Shown here: positions 41,761 through 49,632 of the stretch, one piece after another | Position numbering within the stretch: the stretch's first letter is position 1 | Layout: each line of letters begins with the position of its first letter | Assembly (NCBI RefSeq): GCF_002101965.1 | Contig: NZ_LQQA01000031.1 | Span: forward strand, 1-64,000 | Reading direction: 5' to 3' | DNA from: Mycolicibacterium wolinskyi | GTDB taxonomy: Bacteria; Actinomycetota; Actinomycetes; Mycobacteriales; Mycobacteriaceae | DNA: 64,000 nucleotides | The notes under the pieces: model-generated | What the model was told of the DNA's origin: nothing | The model's input: only the letters and a program-made list of their open reading frames with translations | The model's database searches: none | Made by a program: the position numbers and the translations under genes

Positions 41761-43362
41761 ATGCGTGATGATCTGCTGCACCATCCGATCCATTCCGGCC
41801 ACCTCACGGTGGGTGCGCTCAAGCGCAACAAGGACAAGCCCGTGCTGTTTCTGGGCGAGACGACGCTGACCGGCGGGCAGCTCGCCGAGCGCATCAGCCA
41901 GTACATCCAGGCGTTCGAGGCGCTGGGGGCAGGCACGGGCGAGGGCGTCGGCCTGCTGTCGCTGAACCGGCCCGAGGTGCTGATGATCATCGGCGCCGGC
42001 CAGACGCAGGGTTACCGCCGCACCGCACTACACCCTCTCGGCTCGCTCGACGACCACGCTTACGTGTTGTCCGACGCCGAAGTCACGACGCTGATCATCG
42101 ATCCGACGCCCGCCTTCGTCGACCGTGCGCTGGGTCTGTTGGAGAAGGTGCCGTCGCTGCGGCAGATCCTGACGATCGGCCCGGTGCCCGCGGCGCTCGA
42201 GGGCGTGGGGGTCGACCTGGTCGCCGAGGCCGCCAAGTACTCGCCGCAGCCGTTACAGGCCGCCGAGCTGCCGCCCGACCACATCGGCGGATTGACCTAC
42301 ACGGGCGGCACGACGGGCAAGCCCAAGGGCGTGATGGGCACGGTCCGGTCCATCACCACGATGACCACGATCCAGCTCGCGGAATGGGAGTGGCCGGAGA
42401 ATCCGCGCTTCCTGATGTGCACACCGCTGTCGCATGCCGGCGCGGCGTTCTTCGTGCCGACCATCGTCAAGGGCGGCGAGATGATCGTGCTGCCCAAGTT
42501 CGATCCGGCCGAGGTGCTGCGCGTGATCGAGGAACGTCGCATCACCGCGACCATGCTGGTGCCGTCGATGATCTATGCGCTCATGGACCACCCGGATTCC
42601 CACACCCGTGACCTGTCGTCGCTGGAGACGGTGTACTACGGCGCCTCGGCGATGAACCCCGTGCGGCTGGCCGAGGCGCTCAAGCGGTTCGGGCCGATCT
42701 TCGCGCAGTACTACGGCCAGTCCGAGGCGCCGATGGTGATCTCGTATCTCGGCAAGAAGGACCACGACGAGAAGCGGCTGACCTCATGTGGGCGGCCGAC
42801 GCTGTTCGCGCGCACCGCGCTGCTCGATCCGGAAGGCAATCCGGTGCCCCGCGGCGAGGTCGGCGAGATCTGTGTGTCCGGGCCGCTGCTGGCGGGTGGC
42901 TACTGGAAACTGCCCGAGGCCACCGCCGAGACCTTCAAGGACGGCTGGCTGCGCACCGGCGACATGGCACGCGAGGACGAGGACGGCTACTGGTTCATCG
43001 TCGACCGCGTCAAGGACATGATCGTCACCGGCGGCTTCAACGTGTTCCCGCGTGAGGTGGAAGACGTTGTGGCCGAACATCCTTCCGTCGCGCAGGTGTG
43101 CGTCATCGGGACGCCCGACGAAAAGTGGGGCGAGGCCGTGACCGCCGTGATCGTGCTGCGGCCCGACGCGGACTCCAGCGAGGAAGCGGTTGCCCGGGTG
43201 ACGGCCGAGATCCAGGCCGCGGTCAAGGAGCGCAAGGGTTCCGTGCAATCGCCCAAGCAGGTGATCGTCGTCGACTCCGTTCCGGTGACTGCACTCGGCA
43301 AGCCCGACAAGAAGGCGGTGCGCGCACAGTTCTGGGAGGGTGCTGCCCGCGCGATCGGGTGA
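41761..43362 (+). CDS. Acyl-CoA synthetase (FadD-type), second paralogue
   Basis: 533-residue ANL-superfamily enzyme. LTYTGGTTGKPKGVMG near 178-193 is the P-loop, YYGQSEAPM near 317-325, GWLRTGDMAREDEDGYW near 396-412, VDRVKDMIVTGGFNVFPREVE as hinge, and Lys in TALGKPDKKAVR near the C-terminus. Complete and intact. It separates the DGPF gene from the ECF42-type sigma gene, unlike the usual adjacent layout. The substrate is not predictable from sequence. Confidence 0.92.
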   Translation: MRDDLLHHPIHSGHLTVGALKRNKDKPVLFLGETTLTGGQLAERISQYIQAFEALGAGTGEGVGLLSLNRPEVLMIIGAGQTQGYRRTALHPLGSLDDHAYVLSDAEVTTLIIDPTPAFVDRALGLLEKVPSLRQILTIGPVPAALEGVGVDLVAEAAKYSPQPLQAAELPPDHIGGLTYTGGTTGKPKGVMGTVRSITTMTTIQLAEWEWPENPRFLMCTPLSHAGAAFFVPTIVKGGEMIVLPKFDPAEVLRVIEERRITATMLVPSMIYALMDHPDSHTRDLSSLETVYYGASAMNPVRLAEALKRFGPIFAQYYGQSEAPMVISYLGKKDHDEKRLTSCGRPTLFARTALLDPEGNPVPRGEVGEICVSGPLLAGGYWKLPEATAETFKDGWLRTGDMAREDEDGYWFIVDRVKDMIVTGGFNVFPREVEDVVAEHPSVAQVCVIGTPDEKWGEAVTAVIVLRPDADSSEEAVARVTAEIQAAVKERKGSVQSPKQVIVVDSVPVTALGKPDKKAVRAQFWEGAARAIG

Positions 43363-43428
43363 TGCTCACGTTTGTCACATTGGCCACACCAGCACCCCGG
43401 AGTGTTGGCACATATGAGTCCGGAATGC

Positions 43429-43446
43429 GATATCGCGGGTGATATC
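43429..43446. promoter_or_regulatory. GATATC-type palindrome, site 3 (upstream of the sigma gene)
   Basis: GATATCGCGGGTGATATC, the same form as the two sites flanking hicB 8 kb away. Confidence 0.5.
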
Positions 43447-43468
43447 ACGGCGATGGCCTTAGCGCCAT

Positions 43469-43516
43469 TGTCACGCCAGAGTGGCTCGCGAGCTCGGGTG
43501 CCACTCTGGCGTGACA
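43469..43516. repeat. 17-bp perfect inverted repeat before the ECF42-type sigma gene
   Basis: TGTCACGCCAGAGTGGC (43469-43485), 14-base loop, GCCACTCTGGCGTGACA (43500-43516). An outer pair GCCATTGT (43463-43470 region) and ACAATGGC (43523-43530) could extend the stem. It ends 18 bases before the start codon and may act as terminator of the upstream gene or as a regulatory hairpin. Confidence 0.7.
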
Positions 43517-43533
43517 GTCGGCACAATGGCGGC

Positions 43534-44784
43534 GTGGCGGAAACGGTGACGGACATGCGCGAGACCCTCGACGCGGTCTGGCGCATGGAAGCCGCAAAGA
43601 TCGTCGCGACGATGACCCGCGTAGTCGGTGACGTGGGGTTCGCCGAGGATCTCGCGCAGGAGGCGCTGGTCGACGCGTTGACGCAATGGCCGCAGACCGG
43701 TGTGCCGCGCAACGCCGGGGCATGGCTCACCACGGTCGCCAAACGCAAGGCCATCGACCACTGGCGCCGCCAGGAGAACCTCGACGCCAAGTACGGCGAG
43801 CTTGCCCGCGAACTCGCCGATCACGTCGACGAGGCGTGGGATCCAGACCGCATCGATGACGACGTGCTACGGCTCATCTTCATCGCCGCCCACCCGGTGC
43901 TGGCACGTGAGGCGCAAATCGCGTTGACCCTGCGGATGGTCGGCGGGCTCAGCACCGAGGAGATCGCCCGGGCGTTTCTCACGTCGAAGGCCACGATGGC
44001 CGCCCGTATCACTCGGGCGAAAAAGGCCCTGTCGGCGGCCAACGCGCCGTTCGAGGTTCCGCCCCGCGAGGAGTACCCTCGGCGACTCACCGCGGTGCTC
44101 GCGGTCATCTACCTGATCTTCAACGAGGGCTATTCGGCGTCATTCGGGCACCGCTGGATTCGTGACGAGCTCTGCACAGAGGCGTTGCGGCTGGGTCGGG
44201 TGCTGGCCGCACTCGTTCCCGACGAACCCGAAGTCCATGGATTGTTGGCGCTCATGGAGTTTCAGTCGTCGCGGTTCGGTGCCCGCACCGACGCCGACGG
44301 CAGGCCGATCCTGCTGGAGGACCAGAACCGGGCCCGCTGGGACCGGGCCCAGATCGGGCGCGGCGTCGCGGCCCTTGAACGAGCGAATACCACACGGCAG
44401 CAACGGAGTTCGGGATGGGGGCCATACGCGCTGCAGGCCGCACTCGCCGAATGCCATGCCGTCGCACCGACTGCCGCCGACACGGACTGGAACCGCATCG
44501 TGGCGCTCTACGACGCGCTGCTGCAGATCGCGCCGTCGCCGGTCGTGCAGCTCAACCGGGCGGTGGCGGTGGCGATGAGTTCGGGACCTGCCGAGGCATT
44601 GGTGATCGTCGACGGGCTGGACGGCCTCGACGACTCGTACTTGCTGCCGAGCGTGCGCGGTGAGCTGCTGTCGCGGCTGGGCCGACACGATGAGGCGGCC
44701 GCCGAGTTCAGCCGGGCAGCGTCGATGACGGACAACGAACGGGAACGAGAAGTTCTGCTGGACAAGGCGTCACGAGCCCGATGA
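43534..44784 (+). CDS. ECF42-type RNA polymerase sigma factor with C-terminal TPR-like extension
   Basis: 416-residue sigma factor. Sigma-2 spans about 10-85 (FAEDLAQEALVDALTQWP, AWLTTVAKRKAIDHWRR), sigma-4 about 115-175 (LTLRMVGGLSTEEIARAFLTSKATMAARITRAKKAL). A helical extension of about 220 residues follows (YLIFNEGYSAS, GPYALQAALAECHA, QLNRAVAVAMSSGPAEAL), characteristic of the ECF42 group, which lacks an anti-sigma factor and is linked to DGPF proteins. GTG 43534 is chosen; earlier in-frame starts are in the palindrome region. The 3' end overlaps the convergent ureD by 77 bases. Confidence 0.9.
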   Translation: MAETVTDMRETLDAVWRMEAAKIVATMTRVVGDVGFAEDLAQEALVDALTQWPQTGVPRNAGAWLTTVAKRKAIDHWRRQENLDAKYGELARELADHVDEAWDPDRIDDDVLRLIFIAAHPVLAREAQIALTLRMVGGLSTEEIARAFLTSKATMAARITRAKKALSAANAPFEVPPREEYPRRLTAVLAVIYLIFNEGYSASFGHRWIRDELCTEALRLGRVLAALVPDEPEVHGLLALMEFQSSRFGARTDADGRPILLEDQNRARWDRAQIGRGVAALERANTTRQQRSSGWGPYALQAALAECHAVAPTAADTDWNRIVALYDALLQIAPSPVVQLNRAVAVAMSSGPAEALVIVDGLDGLDDSYLLPSVRGELLSRLGRHDEAAAEFSRAASMTDNEREREVLLDKASRAR

Positions 44785-45529
44785 CCGCGCCGATGGCCGT
44801 GCGCAGCGCACCGCCGTCCGACGCGGCGATCCGCACGGCCCACCCGGCCGAATTGGGCAGGTCGGTGACGCCCACATACACGCTGCCGAGGTCGGCGACC
44901 GATTCGAGTGCCGGCGTCCGGGCCGTCATCGCGGTGTCGAGGCCCGCTCCGACGATGTAGACCGTGCCGAACGCGGTTGGGGCACGACGCACCACGGGCA
45001 TCGTGGCGAGCACCTGCGCGTCGAGGGCGAGTAGCGCGCCGTCCGCCGCCGTGATCGCCACCCGTGACGCGTAGCTGCCGAACACCTCGTCGGTCAGAGC
45101 GGGGTGCAGCACAACGGCATCGGTGAACACGGCCTGCCCGCCGGGCTCGACACAGACCTGCGTGTGCTGGCGGTAGCGGGCATGCGCAGTGAGGATGCGC
45201 GGTGGAGGATCGAGCAGCAGTCTGCTGCCTGCGCCCACCCGGACGCAGACGTCCTCGACCGCCTCGCCACGGCCGGGCACGCCACTGACCACGGTGGCGC
45301 CCTGGCCCCGCACCACTGCCCACCCGGCATCGACGACGCCGATGCGTTGCCGGACCACGTCACCGGGAATGACTGTGCCCGCGGCGTTCTGGACGGTCAC
45401 CGAACCCATGCCGGGCTGTGCGGGCTCGTCGAACACCCGCCCGATCAGCAGCGGCCAGCGATAGCGCCGCCTGGTCAGCACGGTCCGGCCGCCGACGCGG
45501 GCGAAGACCAGATCAAGAGCCGTGGTCAC
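44708..45529 (-). CDS. ureD: Urease accessory protein UreD
   Basis: 273-residue UreD/UreH-type accessory protein, scaffold that binds apo-urease with UreF and UreG for nickel insertion. Typical segments are GAGSRLLLDPPPRILTAHARYRQHTQVCVEPGGQAVFTDAVVL near 95-135. GTG 45529 overlaps the ureG stop by four bases (GTGA). The C-terminal tail of about 25 residues runs antisense inside the sigma gene and is unlike other UreD ends, so the natural stop may have been lost. Last gene of the operon. Confidence 0.88.
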   Translation of the reverse strand: MTTALDLVFARVGGRTVLTRRRYRWPLLIGRVFDEPAQPGMGSVTVQNAAGTVIPGDVVRQRIGVVDAGWAVVRGQGATVVSGVPGRGEAVEDVCVRVGAGSRLLLDPPPRILTAHARYRQHTQVCVEPGGQAVFTDAVVLHPALTDEVFGSYASRVAITAADGALLALDAQVLATMPVVRRAPTAFGTVYIVGAGLDTAMTARTPALESVADLGSVYVGVTDLPNSAGWAVRIAASDGGALRTAIGAVIGLVTPCPAELLVPVRCPSSTLPG

Positions 45530-46143
45530 ACGAACAACACGTCCCGCTCGAGCACGTTCATCACCACATCGACACCTTGTCCGCCGCGGGCGCTGATCGC
45601 GACAACCGGTCTGCCGCGGCGGACTTCGTCGGCCTCCTTGCACATCAAGGCCAGGTCGACGCCGACGTGCGGGGCCAGGTCGACCTTGTTGATGACGAGC
45701 AGATCGCAGCGCAGCACGCCGGGGCCTCGTTTGCGCGGGATGTCGTCGCCACCGGCGACGTCGATCACGAAGAGCCAGTAGTCGACGAGGTCACGCGAGA
45801 AGGTTGACGCCAGATTGTCCCCACCCGACTCGAGCAGGATCATTTCGGTGTCCGGGAATTCGGCCTCGAGTGCGTCGGCCGCGGCCATGTTCAGCGACGG
45901 GTCCTCCCGGATCACCGTATGCGGGCAGCCGCCGGCCTCGACGGCCCGCACGCGTCTCGGGTCGATCAGCCCCGAGCGGCGGATGCGTTCGGCGTCCTCC
46001 ACGGTCACCAGATCGTTGGTGATGACCGAGACCGACCGGCCACGCTGGGCGAACCCGGCGAGCAGGGCCTCGACGAGCGCGGTCTTACCGGACCCGACGG
46101 GGCCGCCGATACCGATGCGGGCGGCCTTGAGCGCAGTTGTCAT
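45526..46143 (-). CDS. ureG: Urease accessory GTPase UreG
   Basis: 205-residue SIMIBI-class GTPase driving nickel insertion into urease. P-loop GGPVGSGKTALVEAL near 13-27, EAGGCPHT (metal-binding Cys-Pro-His) near 69-76, ESGGDNLASTFS near 98-109 and NKVDLAPHVG near 150. ATG 46143 overlaps the ureC stop by four bases (ATGA). All functional residues are present. Confidence 0.95.
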   Translation of the reverse strand: MTTALKAARIGIGGPVGSGKTALVEALLAGFAQRGRSVSVITNDLVTVEDAERIRRSGLIDPRRVRAVEAGGCPHTVIREDPSLNMAAADALEAEFPDTEMILLESGGDNLASTFSRDLVDYWLFVIDVAGGDDIPRKRGPGVLRCDLLVINKVDLAPHVGVDLALMCKEADEVRRGRPVVAISARGGQGVDVVMNVLERDVLFV

Positions 46144-47846
46144 CGCAGCATGTACTTTCTCGAAAACGGCAGGTTCACAGCGGGTTCGGTGATGAGCAGC
46201 TGCCCGTCGGCGCGCACCTCGAACGTGCGGGGGTCGACTTCGACATGCGGCAGGGCGTCGTTGCGCACCATGTCTTTCTTCCTCAGGCCGCGAACTGATT
46301 TGATCGGCAACACGTTCTTGCGTAGGCCCAGGCGTTCCGGCACACCGGCGTCGACCGCGAGCGAGGACATGAACACGAATCCCAACTCGGCGGCCGCGTC
46401 GCCGAGCGCACCCCAGTTGGGACGTTGGATGATCGGTTCCGATGACGATATCGAGCCCGCCGCGTCGCCGAGCGCCGCCCACGCGATGAAACCATGCTTG
46501 AGCACCACCCGGGGTTTCACACCGAAGAAGGCGGGATCCCAGATCACCAGATCGGCGACCTTGCCTGCCTCGACCGAACCGATGTGGGCGTCGGTACCGA
46601 CCGAAATCGCCGGATTGATGGTGAGTTTGGCGATGTATCGCTTGACGCGTTCGTTGTCGGCGGCGGCGGTCGTCTCCTCGGGCAGGCGCCCGACGCGCTG
46701 CTTCATCACCGCGGCGAGCTGCCAGCAGTTGGCGATGTTCTCGGCGACCCGGCCCATACCCTGGGTGTCGCTGCCGAATATCGAGATCGCGCCCATGTCG
46801 TGCAGGAGATCCTCGGCCATCATGGTCTGCGGCCGGATCCTGGCTTCGGCGAACGCGATGTCCTCGGGCGCTTCCCAGTTCATCAGATGCGCGACCATCG
46901 TCATCGGCACGCCCTCATCCAGACCGCCGAGCGTGTACGGGTTGGTCGGATTGGTCGTGCCGGGGATGACGTTGTCGTAGCTCACGCAGCGGATCAGGTC
47001 CGGCGCATGTCCGCCGCCCGCACCCTCGACGTGGTAGAGGTGAATCGTCCGCTCGCCGATGGTCGACATCGTCGTCTCGGAGAAACCGAACTCGTTGATC
47101 GAGTCGGTGTGCAGGTGCACCGCGAAATCAGCGGAATCGGCTGCCTGCAACGTCTTGTCGATGATGGCCGGTGATGCCCCGAAGTCCTCGTGGATCTTGA
47201 CCGCCCCGGCCCCGGCCGTCACCATCTCGAGCACAGCCGCCGGATCCGAGGAGCCGCGTCCGAACGGCACGTAGTTCATCGGGGTGTAGTCGCCGGCCTT
47301 GAGGAACAGCCCGAGGTTGCGCGGGCCACCGGTCGCCACCTCGAACGAAGGGCCGAGGGATCCGCCGATGAGCGTGGTGGTTCCCGTGGACAGCGCGTGC
47401 TCGGTCTGTTGCGGTGAGATCAGATGGGCGTGCGTCTCGATCGCGCCTGCGGTGACGATCATCCCCTCCGCGGGAATCGGTGTCGTGCTGGTACCGACAA
47501 CAAGGCCAGGGGTGATGCCGGGCATGGTGTCGGGATTGCCCGCCTTGCCCAGCCCGACGATCCTGCCGTCCCGGATACCGATGTCGCACTTGACGATTCC
47601 GGCGATCGCGTCGATCACAACCGCGTTCATGATGACGTAGTCGAGGGCGCCGTCCGAGTGTTTCGACGACGGTCGATAGCCCTCGCCGTCGCGTACGGAC
47701 TTGCCTGCCCCACTGAGCAATTCGAACCCGGGCACCGTGTGGTCGTGCTCCACTTCGACGAACAGCTCGGAGTCCGCCAGCCGGATGCGGTCACCCGTGG
47801 TCGGGCCGAACATGCGGGCGTATGCGTGGCGATCGATACTCGTCAC
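46140..47846 (-). CDS. ureC: Divergent urease alpha subunit UreC lacking the flap cysteine
   Basis: 568-residue amidohydrolase-fold subunit carrying the dinickel site. Ligands by family alignment: His139 and His141 (THAH), carbamylated Lys217 and His219 (AVKIHEDFG), His246 (HTDSINE), His272 (YHVEGAGGGH), Asp360 (SDTQGMGR); Arg336 is also kept. The mobile flap, usually MVCHHL, reads MVAHLM: Cys319 is Ala, His320 is kept. The substrate-side region GGSLGPSFEVATGGPRN differs strongly from the usual GGGTGPATGTNATTCTPG. GTG 47846 overlaps the ureAB stop (GTGA). Probably nickel-dependent; urea or a related compound may be the substrate. Confidence 0.92.
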   Translation of the reverse strand: MTSIDRHAYARMFGPTTGDRIRLADSELFVEVEHDHTVPGFELLSGAGKSVRDGEGYRPSSKHSDGALDYVIMNAVVIDAIAGIVKCDIGIRDGRIVGLGKAGNPDTMPGITPGLVVGTSTTPIPAEGMIVTAGAIETHAHLISPQQTEHALSTGTTTLIGGSLGPSFEVATGGPRNLGLFLKAGDYTPMNYVPFGRGSSDPAAVLEMVTAGAGAVKIHEDFGASPAIIDKTLQAADSADFAVHLHTDSINEFGFSETTMSTIGERTIHLYHVEGAGGGHAPDLIRCVSYDNVIPGTTNPTNPYTLGGLDEGVPMTMVAHLMNWEAPEDIAFAEARIRPQTMMAEDLLHDMGAISIFGSDTQGMGRVAENIANCWQLAAVMKQRVGRLPEETTAAADNERVKRYIAKLTINPAISVGTDAHIGSVEAGKVADLVIWDPAFFGVKPRVVLKHGFIAWAALGDAAGSISSSEPIIQRPNWGALGDAAAELGFVFMSSLAVDAGVPERLGLRKNVLPIKSVRGLRKKDMVRNDALPHVEVDPRTFEVRADGQLLITEPAVNLPFSRKYMLR

Positions 47847-48493
47847 AGCGCGGCCTCCAACGCACCGTCGGCGTCCAACGGCCCGTTGGCCGAGCCGGAG
47901 AATCCATGAATGATCCGGTCCCCCGCCATCGGCACCAACGTCACCTCGACCGGAATACCCGGCTCGAACCGCACCCCGGCTCCGGAAGCCACGGCCAGCT
48001 TGTGGCCCCACGCCGCGCGACGGTCGAACTCCAGAGCGGCATTGGCTTCGCAGAAATGCGACTGGCTGCGGACCTGGATATCGCGGTCACCGCGATTGAC
48101 GACGGTCAGCGTGACCCGCTGAGCGCCGGGGAACAGCTCGATCGGCTCGTCGCCCACGATGATCTCGCCCGGTCGGGCGTCGCCCCCTCGGGCCACGATC
48201 GGATCGATGAGGGTGACCAGCTTGGTACCGTCGGCAAACGGCGCGTCCAGCATCACGATGCGCACCATGTCCGGCACGCCGGGCTCACACTGGTCGGCGT
48301 CCAGAAGACCCGTGACGTGATCGATCACCTCGTCATAGGCCATGTTCTTGCGCGCGGCGAGCATCGCCTCGTCGGTCAGGAACGCCACCGCTTCCGGGTG
48401 GCTCAGCGGAATCCCCTCGCGCAGATTGCGTCTGGCGAGCTCGGCCGCGGTGAAGATCGTCAAGCGCTCGAGCTCGGTGGGCGTCAGGTTCAC
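47843..48493 (-). CDS. Fused urease gamma-beta subunit UreAB
   Basis: 216-residue fusion: residues 1 to about 100 are UreA (gamma; LTPTELERLTIFTAAELARRNL, ATFPDGTKLVT-like APFADGTKLVTLIDPI), about 108-210 are UreB (beta; GDEPIELFPGAQRVTLTVVNRGDRDIQVRS, SHFCEANAALEFDRRAAWGHKL). Fused UreAB occurs in Helicobacter and some actinobacteria, whereas M. tuberculosis has separate ureA and ureB. A GGAGAGTATG-type start region precedes ATG 48493; ureF ends 21 bases upstream. Confidence 0.92.
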   Translation of the reverse strand: MNLTPTELERLTIFTAAELARRNLREGIPLSHPEAVAFLTDEAMLAARKNMAYDEVIDHVTGLLDADQCEPGVPDMVRIVMLDAPFADGTKLVTLIDPIVARGGDARPGEIIVGDEPIELFPGAQRVTLTVVNRGDRDIQVRSQSHFCEANAALEFDRRAAWGHKLAVASGAGVRFEPGIPVEVTLVPMAGDRIIHGFSGSANGPLDADGALEAAL

Positions 48494-48514
48494 ATACTCT
48501 CCTTCGGTTCGAGA

Positions 48515-49174
48515 TCAGCTCGCGAACAACCGCACACCGTCTCCGCGGCGCTGGGCCGCGATGTCGGCGAATGCGATGAACGCGGCGGGCTCGCCGGGCG
48601 GCTCACGGCGCAGTACGTCGAGCAGCGCCGGGCTCAACGCGGTCAGCACGCGCTGCGCGCCGAGGTGCCCGCAGATGCCGAGACGCAAGGCGGCGCTGGT
48701 GATTCCCGACACCACCTGCCACGCGGAAACCGCCTCGGCGGTGTCGAGGCCCAGACCCGCGGCGCGAAAGCACACGGCCTGCGCGACCGGCAGGTGGCCG
48801 GGCGCGGACCCGGCGAGCACGCGCGTGCGGTAGTCGGTGACACCATGGTCGACCACCGCCTGAAACGTCGCCAGCGTGGCCGCACCGGCCCGGCGGGACG
48901 CTTGCCGTAGCACCGCCATCGACGCGAGCGCCTCGGCGAGTTCGTCGGTACCCTGCGGATCGAGCTGCGGCCAGGCCAGCCGCATCAACACGCGGTCGCA
49001 CGAATGCCACCTGCCGCTGAGCTGTTCGGCGGCAAACGCCGTCACATCGTCCTCGTCGCATACGAGCCCGTCGCGATGCGAGCCCTCGAGACCGGAGGAG
49101 AACGCGAACCCGCCGGACGGAAAGGCACTGTCGCCGAACCGAATTCCGGCCAGCAGCTGGCCGAGGTCGGTCAT
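48515..49174 (-). CDS. ureF: Urease accessory protein UreF
   Basis: 219-residue helical accessory protein; gates GTP hydrolysis by UreG during urease activation. FGDSAFPSGGFAFSSGLEG near 13-31 is the family signature, followed by helices with AGAATLATFQAVVDHG and GHLPVAQAVCFRAAGLG. ATG 49174 overlaps the ureE stop by four bases (ATGA). Gene order E-F-AB-C-G-D differs from the A-B-C-F-G-D order of the usual mycobacterial urease. Confidence 0.9.
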   Translation of the reverse strand: MTDLGQLLAGIRFGDSAFPSGGFAFSSGLEGSHRDGLVCDEDDVTAFAAEQLSGRWHSCDRVLMRLAWPQLDPQGTDELAEALASMAVLRQASRRAGAATLATFQAVVDHGVTDYRTRVLAGSAPGHLPVAQAVCFRAAGLGLDTAEAVSAWQVVSGITSAALRLGICGHLGAQRVLTALSPALLDVLRREPPGEPAAFIAFADIAAQRRGDGVRLFAS

Positions 49175-49632
49175 AGCACCTCGACGCGGCCGGTAGCCAG
49201 CAGTTCGGTGATGCGGGCGGTGTAGTCGGATCGCGGCCCTTCCGCATGGACCACCAGGGTGTCGTCGTGCTGGTCGACTTTCCAATGTAGATGACCGGCA
49301 AGAAAACCCAGCCGGAGTGCGGCCGCGAGGTCGTGGACGCGCAGGGTCAGGGTCTGCGGCGCACCCGCCCGCACGACCACCGCACGATCCGCCTCGAGCA
49401 GCAGGACCGCGCCGTCACCGAGGGTGCTGTCTCGCGTGAGGATCACGGCGTAGTCCGTGCCGGCGTCCGAGGTCACCCGCAACCTCCTGCGGTCGAGGTC
49501 GTGCGCATCGAGATGCACGTACTCGACCGCCTGATGATGCCGCAGCTCGTGTAACCGGCCCGCGACGGCATCGTCGGTCGCCCAACCGACGATGCCGTCG
49601 AGAATCCGTGGTCCGTCGGCCACGGCCGTCAC
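49171..49632 (-). CDS. ureE: Urease accessory nickel chaperone UreE
   Basis: 153-residue UreE: N-terminal substrate-like domain (about 1-75, RRRLRVTSDAGTDYAVILTRDSTLGDGAVLL) and C-terminal metal-binding domain (about 80-145; LGFLAGHLHWKVDQHDD in place of the usual LGNRHWP). No long His-rich tail is present. GTG 49632 overlaps the stop of the upstream amidase gene (GTGA), so the urease and amidase genes are translationally coupled. Confidence 0.86.
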   Translation of the reverse strand: MTAVADGPRILDGIVGWATDDAVAGRLHELRHHQAVEYVHLDAHDLDRRRLRVTSDAGTDYAVILTRDSTLGDGAVLLLEADRAVVVRAGAPQTLTLRVHDLAAALRLGFLAGHLHWKVDQHDDTLVVHAEGPRSDYTARITELLATGRVEVL

